Below the pieces are notes generated by a model. It worked only from the letters and a program-made list of their open reading frames with translations, was not told the DNA's origin and searched no databases. The position numbers were made by a program, and so were the translations under genes. This document shows positions 45,392 to 58,029 of a DNA stretch of 64,000 nt, one piece after another (position 1 is the stretch's first letter; each line of letters starts with the position of its first letter). Origin of the DNA: Gnetum montanum (lineage: Eukaryota; Streptophyta; Gnetopsida; Gnetales; Gnetaceae); the NCBI GenBank assembly GCA_015680685.1, contig MNCI01015561.1, positions 592,418-656,417 on the forward strand. Reading direction: 5' to 3'.

Positions 45392-47986
45392 TACTCTCAT
45401 GATTGAATAAAAACTTGTCCTTGAGTGATATACATAAATAGATAAAGTCTTATGGGGTGATCAAGACTATATTAGTATTCGTTACAAAACTTGAGTGTTG
45501 CATTATAAAATTTTCTTTGAGTGGATGCATTACAACATGACAAAAAGATTGGATAGACATCAAATTTTGCAAGATTGTAGAAGTCTTCAAAAATATGCTA
45601 ATGATGAATCTTCATGTTATTGCTAGTGGTATTATTTTTCCAAGTTTGGTTGCTATGTTGGTGCTTCTTTTTTATGTAGAACTTTTTGAAGGATGGACTA
45701 AAATTTCTTCTCATCAATCCATGATTTTCTCAACCACAAATATGTGATGTTTGAGCTTTAATTCTTGTATATGCTATTTGTCCATGGACATATCCTCCTC
45801 TTGGCCTCTTTTCCTTATCGTGTAAAAGACCTTCAAACTTTAGCATTCCTTTCAATATCATCTACAATCACCAGAGGATCAATGTTAGTTTTGGTAATTT
45901 CCCTTAATGATTAACCCTTTTTTTATTCTTAGTTAGCTCAAAACTTGAAAAAATTTAGCATTTAGCCTTAAGGTGATGACAAAATCAAGTTCTTTAAGTT
46001 ATTTTAATTATTTTTACTATTAGTTACTATAATGTTTAAAAATGGTGCAATCGAAAAAGTTAAAAAAATTCAAAAATAATATCCTCCATGACAAATGAGC
46101 TCAACTCCGAAAGTTCATAAGTTTTGGAACATATAAACCAAGGGCTTGATTTACAAGATGACCAAAAAATATTGAATTTAAAGGATAGTCCAATATAAAA
46201 GAAATAAAATTAATTGAAATTGATGATAACTAGTCTGGAAATCATGCATAAATTTAGGAAAGTAGCTCGTGATGTCCTTGAATATGTGATGTTCTAGTTT
46301 AAAATCCTTGATCAACAAAAGGCATGTAAGTGGATCCTCTCCAAAGTAGGCTCTTGCCATAATGCCCTTACATTACCACTCCTATAGATATTTGTGGGTT
46401 TCTTAGAAGTTTAATGTGAATCATGGCTTATTCCAAATGGTACACAACCACCTTAGCTTAAATCTTGCACTATACTATTCAAACCCATGAGGTACATAAT
46501 TACTTGTAATAGTGAGGTGAATAATGAGATCATAAGGGATTGTAGAGATTGGGATGTAAGGTACTTGACCATGTTTGCAATAGGTTTTTGTATCAATTGT
46601 GGTTAAGATGACCATTGTACCTATGGCTGTAGTTTTCAAAAAAAGTCCATACCATTAGTGGCCTTACATTAATGTATCCCTTTCCACCTACCATCATGAG
46701 TCCATAATAATCACTGAAAACGTATATCCCTCCAAAAATTGAAGAAAAGAGACGTAGTAGTTTTAGAGATTATCAAGGAAGAAAATTGGGCCTTAGTTAG
46801 AAGGGTACCTTTAGACATGGATGACATGCTTTTTAAGCCTTATAACTAGTGATTGTATCTCAAGAGATATTTAGAAAGGTGTACTTTGAATTTCTGTTGC
46901 TGTTTTTTTGTTATTGTTTGTTTTGTTTTTCTTTCCTTTATTTCTCTTCTTTTATTTTTTTTCAAGAACCACACTTTACAAGGACATATTTCTTTTATGG
47001 TCAATATTAAGAGTGACAATATGTTTTGTGGAGTCATAGGTCTCAAGAAGGAAGTTAAGAAGAAAATCCAAAAAATCCCCTTGAGGTCACACCCTTTTCA
47101 ATTCTCACTTGTTCTTTTGCTCTTTATTTAAGGCACAATGATCACTAGTTAATTTTAGTTGCATGTCAGATTAAGCATATTACTTTCATCATAAAGACCT
47201 CTTATTTATAGAATCAAAGGGATGAATGATATGCTCTTACTACTTTACATAATTATTTACCCAATCATCTTGATAGCATATGACAATAACCCAACACATG
47301 ATGTTAACTTTTGCATCATGACCGATAACATTATTAACAAAAACATAGTAAACATCCATAAAACATAAAGGAAATGACTTAAGAAAAGAGAATTATAAAG
47401 AAAAGAAAAAAATAACAAGAAATGAAAAGCTTATTTAAGGATTGGAAAATTTTGAAGAAACAGTAAAATAATAAAAAATTTTAAAATAAAAAGTAAAACT
47501 ACACTCATTAGCTCTTGATTCAAGATGAGACATTTCCCCCACATCTCATTAGAAAATGGACCACACATTTTCTTGATTACATATCCTAAGTTCTCAAACC
47601 ACTAGGTATCTTTTGATTTAGTGGCTATTGTGTAGACTTGGCTTTACATACACATTTGTTCCTCAAGTTTATTGCAAGTTGATATATAGATTATGTTAAT
47701 ACTTTAACTTTCAATCCACAATCATACCATTTATCATTATTAGTAATGCATGGAATTTTCTGTCTCTCCATAGTTCCATGTTTAGCTTGTATGATGGTTT
47801 TTGTGTAGGATTAAAAGACATTGTTTTTATGAGGAAGGAAGTTGCACCATATTAGCCTTGCACTAGTTTGGATGAGTTAGTAGGTCTACTAGTTTTATTT
47901 ACACATGTGGGAATCATCTTTAAGAAAGGGCATTTTCAAGGCTTATGCATAAGGACATTTCCAAGGCTTATGCTTAGAGCTACTAG
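45392..47986 (-). other. Post-pol region and protease scrap next to the 44337 LTR
   Basis: Mostly non-coding, with the family landmark at about 46330 (ggatcctctccaaagtagg) and a T-rich tract. On the minus strand at 47700-47870 a protease end is legible (MERQKIPCITNNDK, compare EKRKVPCITYND in A), followed within 200 bp by a pol-end-like segment (47520-47560). As in element A, RT, RNase H and integrase are missing between them. A 25-bp aaggcttatgcataag repeat sits at 47935-47985. Confidence 0.6.
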
Positions 47987-48249
47987 TACTATTATTCTTT
48001 TGGATATTCATAGCATAAGTGACATTCTTTTATTAAGGTTGTAATGCAAAGTTTTCCTACATTGTTGGTTATAGCATATGTGGAAGGGAAGTATGAGAGT
48101 ATTAAGGATGTGATAAATGATGAGAGATATGGGATGGTGATCCCATGGGACATGTTGCAAGTTGATGATATTTAGGAGGGTAGTATTAATGCATTGATGC
48201 ATGGGTAGTAGAACCATGTAGAGAAATAGGTTATTGAATTTAGTATCCA

Positions 48250-49990
48250 TAAGGGTCCAATTGATGATAGGGCTATTGCTAGTTTGGTTATGACATCCCC
48301 TATGACTATGGGTTTTGCCATTATTGTTGATAATAGTCTTGAGGTTGATAAGGAGCTCTACTTGGATAGTATTGTTGGTTGTAGGATTGTCTTTAATTGC
48401 CTTGTGGATAAGGTAATCTTCTAGGCATTTGTCTTTTCTCGAACTTGAGATTCAAAGTAAAAGCGTCAGATTCTTGTAGATGTAACATAACTGGGCAATA
48501 ACTCTTTAGATGTTCATATTGAGAGATGTCACATCCATGTTCCTTCTTTGAATATGAGTCTACAAACTCTTCTACTACAACTATTCTTCCTTTTTGTTGA
48601 TAAGTGTCCTTGCCTATTATCTTGTTCTTCTTTTTCTTCTTGTTTTGATCACTTGATCCTATTTACTTGACCTTCTCTTTTACGATTTTCAAGTTGGTTA
48701 TAACTTTTTCATTCATCAGCTTCTACATCTTATCTACCTTTGCTTCAATCTTAGTGATAGAGTTTTGTATTGACAAGGTTTTGTGTAAAATCAACTCACT
48801 GAGAGCTAACTCTTCTTCCTAATCATAAATATGGACCTTCTACTTATAAAGAGTTAGATCCTAGTTATATTTCTCTATGCTCTCTATTTTACATAATTTT
48901 CCTTCTTCTTTTACTACATGTTCAATTAACCTTTATATTTGATGGACTCTCAATTCTAATAGTCTTCCCTAGAAATAGATTCCCAAGGTCTTCCTCTTTT
49001 TGTTATGAATTCCATCTGTGATGTGACAAAGTTGCTCTTTTTGAGAAAATCCATGGCCTAGACATCTATGCAATAGAGAATAAAATTTGCCCAAGGTTGC
49101 ATCAAGGGATTCATGGTTTTCTTTCTTCCACCCTTGGATTTGTTTTCTTAGATTATACACTCTTGAGTATGTTTGGTATGTTTCATTAAAAAGCTCAAGC
49201 ATTATGAACCATTGGTGGATTGAATCTAGTTTCAACAATCTATACCAAATTTCAACCTCTTCTATTAGCATCCTAGAAAAGAGCTTCAGATTTTGCGACT
49301 TGCTTTCAATATTTTACAAGGTGCAGGCACCATGGAAGGCTTGTAAATGATATTTTGGATCAGAATTGTAGGCTTCCTTAAATTTAGGAATGTTGTTCAT
49401 ATTAATTCATTTGATGCAACTTTCCCTTTGATGTGTATGGGGTATTCTAACTATCTCCCCAATCTATGTCATGCCTCTAGTAGCCAACAAAGATTCATGA
49501 TCATCAAATATGTCATGATGATAATTTCTAGTTCTATTTGTATGATTGTGATAATCTTTTCTATGCACCATTTAGTATCTTGTACCTTGTTATTGATCTC
49601 TATTTCTATCTTAATCTTGACCACTTAGTGGAGATCTATCTTTATACCTATGTTCATCTTCATTAGAACTATACGTTGAAGATGAAGAGGAAGATGGTGA
49701 ACTAGAAGAAGCACCATGGATCTTATATTTCCTACTATGGTTCCTTGATTTATCTCTTCTAGGTTTGTAGGAGGTCTTAGGCCTTGAGGCCCTCCATCTA
49801 GGACTTGTTCCATCCCCTCTATGGTTGTTTGTAATAGTTGAATGTAGTCTTTGATAGTAAGGATTAAAATGGGCATATGATACTCCTACTTGTAGTGGTT
49901 CACTCTAGTTCTCTTCAATATAGATGCTATCATTACTTCTACTAGTGTTCTTGTTGTGTGATAGATTATAGGCCCTATGTGAAGGAGATG
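48250..49990 (-). pseudogene. gag relic with second-type N-terminal module
   Basis: Reading from about 49990: GVSYAHFNPYYQRLH and RGDGTSPRW at the N-terminus, the same type as the 4154-6509 copy. Capsid-like domain in the open frame 49271-48969 (EIWYRLLKLDSIHQW, MLELFNETYQTYSRV, NLRKQIQGWKKENHESLD). Near 48520 the conserved GCDISQYEHLK motif, then LPYPQGN and a Gln/Tyr-rich tail. Many stops. It lies directly inside the 5' LTR of X, but on its other side it runs into the tail of a different subfamily. Confidence 0.8.
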
Positions 49991-50104
49991 CTTTTATTTG
50001 ATTATGTGTATGGTTTAAAATATTAATTTTTTTGTTAAAAGATAAGTCATTAATTCTTTAACAGAAAGTGTTTGTAATATAACTAATCTAGGTCACTAGC
50101 AGCA

Positions 50105-50123
50105 TCCTCAACAACAACATCAA
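50105..50123 (-). other. Degraded primer binding site of X
   Basis: Minus-strand reading ttgatgttgttgttgaggat, a decayed form of the tRNA-Asp complement, against the LTR end at 50124. Confidence 0.5.
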
Positions 50124-50987
50124 TGATGGGCAACAAGTATTTTCTCCACCAAACCATACAAATCATTGGCATGTACGTGAAATATAGTCAAATTTCATAG
50201 ACTCTACTTACCTAAGTGGGCTATATCCTTAAATGGTGAAAGGTGTGGCTTGCTAATTATTGTCTTCCAAATCAATACTTGTGTTAATTTGTTAGTATTG
50301 TTAAGTGGGATTGAGATGTAAGATATTTATTTTTATAATTTTTATTATTTTCTATGTCGAAAAAATAATTAAATAAAAGAAGGTTTTAATACTTAAATTA
50401 AATAATTAGTTACCTAATTATCTTAAACATGGATCAATTGTTCCCACTTTTTGTATACATCATGAATGTATATTAACACTACTAGGTTACTAAGTGTCTA
50501 CTATTGGGCGTACCATGTATTCACTGCTGGGATTACCAAGCATTAATATATTATGCTCAAAGTAGTAGTACTTATGTTAATTATGAATTATAATATTAAA
50601 TGCTTAATAATTAGAAAGTAAATTACATTCAAAGTAAATTTCTAGAAAGTAGAGTTAAACTAATCCAAGTGTTACAATGGATGGAAGAAATCTCGATTTT
50701 ATTACCATTCATGCAACTGTGTTCAGGTACATATTACACTCAAATAAAATGTTATATAATCAATTCAATCTACATTGCGGGCACTTAGAGGAAAAAGTTT
50801 ACTAACTTCTACGAAAAGAAATTGCAAGAGTCTAGCTAAGGTAATAACCGCATTGTGTCATAAATGTGATAGGTGTGCACATTTATATAGGAAATGACTA
50901 CATTAGCATCGATGCATATGCACTAGTGCATTTTGGGATGTGTTGATGAGGATGTATCATCACAGTTACCTTATTGATGTTTCATCA
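50124..50987 (-). repeat. 5' LTR of composite X
   Basis: Partner of 30362-31199: same order of words, including tccttaaatggtgaaagg, attattgtcttcc and tgcacatttatatagg. Starts tgatgggc and ends gtttcatca. Confidence 0.85.
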
Positions 50988-52190
50988 ATGCTCATCTTAA
51001 AACCATTACCATGTTATAGGTAGAGAATAGTGGCCTCAGAGTGGAGAACTAGAGGTTAGCAAATGTGGCATAAGGAAAGGAATAACTAGAAGTAAGCCTA
51101 AGCCACCTTTAAGAATAAATGATGCAAGCTAATTTTGAAGTCAAATTGTTAACCATGAAGAATAGAAACTTATCCATGAAGGAGGTTCAAGTCATTTTCC
51201 AAAAGTTTGTAGTTGAAATTGGAGCTTGATAGATTGAAGCAAAGTAACAAGAGATGTTTAATAAACACTTTAGAAATCAAGGAAATCTAACAAAAGGAAG
51301 TTAGTGAAAAGAAATTAAAGTATCAAATGCCAAGTTGAACATTTCACTATGATAATTTATTGCTACTACATGGAAAAATATCCTTGACAAGATTGATGTG
51401 ATGAATTGGACCAAAATCAAAATGAAGAAGCTTCAAATCAAAAACCTGATTTACTATATGGAAATGGCTAATCTAAGATATGTCAGCCTAGCCATGTTGA
51501 CAACTGAAAAGTAATCATTTAATTTAGAGAAGCAATTTTCTTCCATGTTTTTCCTCTATAAACTTAAGTACCAACTTCATAACTAGGCCAAACAAAATTT
51601 GTAAATTGCAAACACAAAGTTAAAGGTTTTCAAGAAAAAATTCACTAACCAAAAAGATGTTGTAGAGAACTTGGCTAAAAGAATGATGGAATACTAGGAA
51701 AATAATAACTAAGTAAGGATATTGAAAGTTAAGCACATGAATTTTGCCATCTAATTCATCTAAGCCAATAAAAAGTTTCTGCAACTGCCATGTTTATAGA
51801 ATGTTTCAACCATGTAAGAATTTGTTAAACTTGCTAAACTATCTTGGAAGATTGTAGATCCACATACTTACAATAAGATGGTTAAGATGATGTTTGCCCA
51901 AATTTACATGATTGGAAAGGCACTAATAGAGCAATCATAGAAGCTATAAAGGCCTAAAGAACTATTGTTGCGAAGCATGACATGACGATCCTTTGTTGGC
52001 AAATTTGAAGATCTTTTACAACTTTTTTGACTTTTAGATATATGTCTAGTTTTTTTCATTTTTGTAAATACCACTCACATAGCTTTTGTAATGTGATACT
52101 AAAGTTCCAGTCAATCATTCAGTTAGTGTCTCTTCCACAAATTTGTAAGAAAACCTTATCTCAATTTTGTATAACTTGAGGATGAATTTT
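50988..52190 (+). pseudogene. Element Y env-position ORF, right fragment
   Basis: Lys/Glu/Leu-rich decayed reading in several frames, matching the C-terminal coiled-coil part of the env-position ORFs. Followed at 52175-52208 by gatgaatttttaattagtca and tgggggta, the family polypurine tract. Together with 30010-30361 it forms one ORF split by X. Confidence 0.65.
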
Positions 52191-52208
52191 TAATTAGTCA
52201 TGGGGGTA

Positions 52209-52729
52209 TGATGAATAATAAAACTTACTCGTGAATGCCTATGATGTTGTAGCCTTTGATGCAAAGTCATAGTTATAGTAAATACCTATAAATATAGTTT
52301 ACTTACCACATTTATGACACCATTTGGTCATGATTATAGCAAGAGTCTATTAATTTGTTTTCCTAGCTTAGTAATAGTCAGCAAGTGCCCACAAAGTGAT
52401 TGTGAGTTGATTATACAACATCTTTATTTGAGTGGAATGTACTTGAATATATTCCATGAATGTTAATAAAAATTGAGATTGATCCCATTTCATTATAGCA
52501 CTTTGACTTAGAATAGATTTACTTTTACTATAATTTAGCATTATATTTATGTTTCTAATACACTATAATTATATGACAAAATGATTGTGAATAGTCTCAA
52601 GTATAAGTTATATTTATTTGGTAATTCCAATTGTAATATTGCTTAGTACAAATAGTAGCAAATCACTTGGCAATCCTAGTAGTAAATACACTAGTTCATG
52701 ATGTATACAATAATAAATTTTATAGTGGA
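52209..52729 (+). repeat. 3' LTR of element Y, truncated
   Basis: Starts TGATGAATAA after the polypurine tract; TATA-like cctataaatatag near 52290. It stops near 52729, before the R/U5 end present in other LTRs. What truncated it is not clear. Confidence 0.8.
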
Positions 52730-53527
52730 CCCCAAAAAGTAACAAATTTTATTAAAAAATAACAACAATATATCCACATGAGATATGTTTATTCATTAAA
52801 AAAAGAAGAAAAAACTAAATACAAAGTGTATTATATCTAAGCTTTAAAACATCAATAAAAAGATAGAGAGAAAGGTAAGACTCAATAGTTTTAGAGGTGC
52901 TAATACTAGTTTTCATCCTTATAACCAATCTTGAAAGACCTTCCCTCTAGAATAGGAAAAGAATAAACCTTTCCTTATCAAAAGTACCATCTTTGTTAGA
53001 CCTAAAAAATACATATATTAAAAATAAAAATCTAGAGTACAAAAGCTTAGGAGTACTTGGAGAAGAGAAACTCCAAAACAATGAAAAGAAAAGGCTTAAC
53101 TATTTTGGAGATATCTTTTTAAGTTTTTATCCTTATAACTAATGTTGAAAAACCTTTTCTCAAGGGTAGGAAATCAGACATTCTATGAAAATATTAACAT
53201 TATGTATGTGTCTAGGGGAGGGATGCAGAGAGTGGGATAGGAAAAGAAATGCTTACCTTGTTAATAGAATAAATGTCATCAAAAGATATTATATCCATAT
53301 CTTGATCAATTGCTACAAACAAATAATTAGCAGTTAAAATATCTCAAAAATGTTGTTCATTTTAAATATTTGGCATGTAATTACCAGTAGAAAGACTTTC
53401 TCAACATTTTTTTTATTATGAAGATCTAATTCAATCAACAATATAATTCTGTGAAACTTGAGTAACATATATTTGTTTTTCCTTTGTCATTGAAGAATTT
53501 TTTGAAACTAATTTCATTAAAACCTTT
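52730..53527. other. Unassigned block with a long degenerate direct repeat
   Basis: Positions 52880-52970 and 53090-53172 are diverged copies (shared: ttatccttataac(c/t)aat, cttgaaa(g/a)accttt-like words), about 210 bp apart. On the minus strand small exon-like pieces with splice-like edges occur at 53262-53318 (cag before, gtaagc after) and ending at 53384 (gtaatt after). No protein family was recognised with confidence. It may be host intron sequence. Confidence 0.4.
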
Positions 53528-54455
53528 TGATGAAGTGTCAAACTATCACATCAATGGGCTGATGTGGCTTCGTCAATAGGCCCCTGTTGCCCCATCGATG
53601 GGGTTGCATCGATGTAGTCACGTTGACGTAGCATTTGCTACATTTATAAGGTCCTATTGACGCTCCACAATAAAGTCTATAAATACATGCTTACCCACCC
53701 TGTTTATGGCATGTCTTGTCATAGTTGTAGCAGAGCTCTTGCAGTTTTATTATTTGAGAGTTAAAAGATTTTTCTAAGTGCTCCAAGCTAGAGTCAGAAA
53801 GTGTACAAATCTTTATTTGAGCATTGATGTACCTGAGCATAGTAGTATGAACACCAATAAAGATGAGCCTTTTGATAAACCTTGCAATAATTGAAAATAG
53901 ATTAATTATTTATTCATGCATTTAATGTTTTATGTGATTTCCTTTAATGCTTTAAGTAATTAAATAATCAATTATGCTAAACTAAGCTAAACTAAACTAG
54001 ATTAGGTAGCAATTAATTAAGCACATAAGTATGATACTTTGAGCATATGCTTGGTTCTTTGTAATCCTAGTAACACTTAATGTTTGGTAACCTAGTAGCA
54101 CTAAATGTGTTCAAGATGTGTATGGCAAGTGGGACTAGATGCTTATGTTAGGATTAGTTAGGTGTAGTTAGTTAGATTAAGTTAGTAATTGAATTACTTC
54201 ATTCCTTGAATCCTTTGTTTTAAGCACCCAAAACATAAAACATAAAAATAATAAAAATCATATGCCTTAACTACACTTAAACATACCTTTGCATGTCACA
54301 AGTGTAATTGGAAAGACAACAAATGATTGTTAGGACAAGTTCACTTACTAGAGACTAGTGTACCGGAAGACATAGAATCTACAAAATTCAACTAGATCGT
54401 GCATGAATGCTTAGTGATTGGTATGGTTGAGCATAGGGATACTCACTCCTCATCA
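53528..54455 (+). repeat. 5' LTR of element I
   Basis: 928 bp, TGATGAAGTG to CTCCTCATCA. U3 contains catcgatgggg, gcatcgatgtag and gttgacgtag words (53555-53635), TATA box tctataaatac near 53682, and aataaag words. The preceding ccttt (53523-53527) would be one half of a target duplication; the other half is outside the window. Confidence 0.9.
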
Positions 54456-54478
54456 TTAATTTTGTTACTAGGGATTAT
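54456..54478 (+). other. Primer binding site of element I
   Basis: Reads ttaattttgttactagggat, a decayed tRNA-Asp complement, directly after the LTR. Confidence 0.55.
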
Positions 54479-54610
54479 TTTTGTTTAAAATGTGTGTTAT
54501 CTAGGTATAGTGAAAATCGTTAATGTCATTGGACAAACCCTAAGGTCAAAATCATTCCAAAAATAAATATAATAATTTAAGCACACTGATAACTTAATTT
54601 TTATTGCAGA

Positions 54611-56880
54611 ATGTCTTTTTCTCACAAGTGCGATGATACTAAACCGCCAATGTCTCAAGAATGCAAGTTGGTATACTCATCTAGATGAATATGTGCCTGA
54701 CTTCACCTTCATCTTACACTAGGATGAATAATTGTAATGGCAAGATTTGGAGGGTAACATTGTAATGCCTCTCGATTGATCTATGGCTGGGATGCTACTC
54801 CAAACTCTTAGGAGGTTGGGCATCAAGGATCTTCAAGAAGAGTACATTGTGCATAACTATGACTATCAACACTACCATCCCACTAAAACATAATGCAAGA
54901 GAGATCAACACCAAGAGAAGCACCATGAGATTATGAAGGGGAAATAGTTCACCAATCCCTTATTACTGCTCAACCAAAACAATAATGAGGATCCTCCATC
55001 TTAGGGTTCTCAACATAAAGATTCTCCACCCCTTGATATTGGTGATGGGGGTTTGAGCCTAAAGCTGCAATATGCTATCAACAATCTGGGTTTAGGCAAA
55101 AGTGGAAGTCCAAGCAAGGGCTCAACCAAGCATCAAGGTAACAAGAAATTTGATGAACATGACTATGACAAGTGTATAGGAGGTGGTAGACACCATGATG
55201 GTGGCATTCCTCCTCCTTATTTGCCCTCTTTGTTTGCATCTTCTTCATCCTCTTCTGGTTTTGACAAACACCATCAAAAGGACAACTGTGATGAAGGTGA
55301 ATAGCGGGACAATGATGATCGCTAGGCCCACCATGAATGAAGGGGTCCTAGAGGACATCATAGGAATCATCAAAATAATGATGATGATGAGCCTTTGCTA
55401 GCAACTTGAAGTATGCTGAATATAATAGAGGTAGTGAGAATTCCAGCCAAGTATGTGAAAGATAGTTGAATTAAGTGACTTGACGTGAATAATAATCCTA
55501 GATTTTAAGGGGGATATAACTCTAATCCACAAACACACCTTTAAGCCTTTCAAGATGCCTATGCCTTACAAAATATTGAAAATAATTAGCATAAATTAAA
55601 GTTAGTTCCCAAGACACTCATCAAGGAAGTCAAAAGTTGGTATCGATCCTTGGAGTCAAAATCCATTTTGCAGGTGGAGTATAATGTTAAAGCTATTTAA
55701 TGATAAATACTAGATGTACTCCTGAGTGTCTAATTTGAGAAGGAAAATCGAAGGATGGAAGTAAAAAATAAGAAACATATGAACCCTTGGACGTTGCCAT
55801 GGGCAAATACTATTCTCTCATACACTAATGCTTTGGTTATGGTTATTCTTAGTGGGAACAAATTCACCATATCATAGATGGACTCAAATCATAAACAAGA
55901 AGAAAACTTAGGATTTATGCCCAAGGAAGACTATCAAAACTTAGAGTCCATCAGATCCAAAGGCTGATAGAGTAGGTAGTAAAAGAAGAAGAAGAGCTAA
56001 GAAAATGAGAAAGTGGTAAGGAATATAACAGAGATCCTTCCATTTGAAAAAGGGAGGTTTGATTTTATGACAATGAGGAGGAATCAACAGTTGATGAGGT
56101 GGTGAATAGAAAGACCTTGCCAATCCAAAAATCTATGTTTGAAATCTCGGCCAAGGTAGATATATGTGGGATTCATTCAATGAAAAATTCCAAACTACTC
56201 TAAAGATTGCAGAAGAATCAAGAGAGTAGATAAATAACCATAACTACAAGAGGCAAAAAGAAGCTAAATGTACCTACCAAAGGGATAAGGGCAAAGTTGT
56301 TGTCATAGAAGAAGTTGTGGAGACAAAATCAAATGATAGTGGTGGGTGTGACATCTACCAATATGAACATCGTAAGGGGTGTTGCCCTATTGTATCACTC
56401 TTGTAAGAGTCTTGGATGTACACATTGAATCCTAGATTGGCAAGAAGGAAAGCACCTAGAAAATTGCCTTATCATCAAGGAAATCCAAGGTAGTTCCACG
56501 AGCAACAATAAGCTTATTATCCAAGTGGAGCTCCACCAAAGCTAGATGAGCAATATGAGCAATGGCAACTCCCACAGTCATGGGAGATGCCACCACCAAG
56601 GTAGCAATACCCTTATAAGTAGCCAGATCCATATGGGTACTATGTTCTACAACCAATGTCTCCACATGACTCTTCTAGTCATGCTTCTTTTTAGCATCAC
56701 TATTATCCTCCATAGTATCACAGAACTCATTCTTCATCTACTAGAGGGGAAACCACATATCCTTATCACCCTTCTCATCCTTTAACACATGCTTCTCCAT
56801 CCTTCATCCAATTACCTCCTACTCTATCTATGGAGGGTGAAATTCCACCATAGTTGCAACAATGTAACGCTACTAAGACT
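54611..56880 (+). pseudogene. gag of element I
   Basis: ATG at 54611 (MSFSHKCDDTKPPMS) right after a ttattgcag word. First-type N-terminal module. Gly/His/Ser-rich middle open at 55053-55304. Capsid-like domain at about 55490-55980. Motif G-C-D-I-Y-Q-Y-E-H-R-K-G-C-C at 56346-56388. Tail with LPYHQGNPR. Broken by many stops. Confidence 0.85.
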
Positions 56881-57129
56881 ATCAACTTACAACTAGCTTC
56901 CTAGCCGAATGGTTCAAAATCTAGATCCTGAAAATGACCATTCTTCTAAAGAAATAATCCATCCAATTCCTCATTGATTAATGTGGTTGGCCATCCTATC
57001 TCTCCATCATACTCTACATCAAATCCTTTCGAGAGTCCTTCAAACCAAGCACCTCCTAAGATCTGCACTATCATGTTGTCCCACGCTGTGTCTAAATGGA
57101 TCAAGTTTGGCAACCTTTCCAAGAAAAGA

Positions 57130-57480
57130 TCTAACCCTAGAAGTCCTCTCATTTACTTGTAGATTGCTAGACATAAGCCATGCAAAGCTCTTCTTGATGT
57201 AGGTTCCAATGTCAATCTAATTTCTCATGACATGTACAAAGCATGGAACCTACTACCTTTCAAAAAGAGTAATATCCATCTAGAATTTGTAGGCCAATGA
57301 ATCATAGTTCCTTTGGGACTTATGGAGGACATTGTGACCACTATTTATGGATGGTCTTATCTTGTTGATTTTTTGGTGATCAAGGTTAACAATTGCATGG
57401 AAGATTTCTCAATTATTATGGAAAGGGTATGGTTGAGCATTGTTGATGTGTGAATGGTCATTAGAGATCTCTCATTAAAA
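57130..57480 (+). pseudogene. Aspartic protease of element I
   Basis: KALLDVGSNVNLISHDMYKA (catalytic Asp present, next residue Val), then IVPLGLMEDIVTTIYGWSYL and IIMERVWLSIVDV. Collinear with B. Confidence 0.8.
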
Positions 57481-58029
57481 TTTCAAAGAAGAATGAATTT
57501 GGAAAGATCAAAAAGAAGAAGAGAGTTCTATGCATCATGTATAGTGATACCAAGTGCAACTGTGTGTAGAAACTTTGATCTATCAAGAGCACATCCATCA
57601 AAGCATGCAGATAGTGTGTAGATGAATATGAAGTTTAAAGGTGCTTATATGCACTAGCCACAAAACAGGAGGGCACCTAGTGGCTGATAGCTAATTTTGG
57701 AAGTAACACACTTTGCATGGAACCTACTGAGAGCCTAACATGTGCTTATGTTGAAGGCATGGATAAACTAGAGCAACTCCATTACCAACTCTCTAATAAT
57801 GAAAATGATAATATCAATTTGGATGAGTTGGAAATCCCTAAAAATTTTAAATAAGACTTTTTAGAGTTGAAAGCTCTACCTATCGGCATGGAGTATGCAT
57901 TTTTGAAGAATGGCAAGATGGTAATCATCAATGCCAATCTTGCTTCTAAACAAAAATAGATGTTGTTGAAGGTGGTTAACAAATGGCCAACAATCTTTTC
58001 TTGGTTATATCTTGAACTCACAGGGATAT

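Larger units (their letters stand above)
30362..50987 (-). mobile_element. Composite X: minus-strand Athila-like insertion inside element Y
   Basis: Bounded by two LTRs of one subfamily, 30362-31199 (3' LTR) and 50124-50987 (5' LTR), both minus. Their outer flanks share AATGC (30357-30361 and 50987-50991), and both outer flanks are adjacent pieces of the same plus-strand env-position ORF. Internal parts that fit this element: primer site and gag at the right, env-position ORF and polypurine tract at the left. The rest of the 20.6 kb is later insertions and rearrangement. The terminal bases of the left LTR are decayed, so the duplication is strong but not beyond doubt. Confidence 0.7.

Noticed and set aside
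46853-47131. 92-codon hydrophobic plus-strand ORF
   Set aside because: Its Phe/Leu/Cys-rich start is simply the translation of a T-rich tract in the post-pol region; a non-coding counterpart occurs in the other elements.
52880-53480. EF-hand calcium-binding gene
   Set aside because: Exon-like pieces are tiny, one loop is a residue short, and no continuous model could be built. Kept only as an observation.
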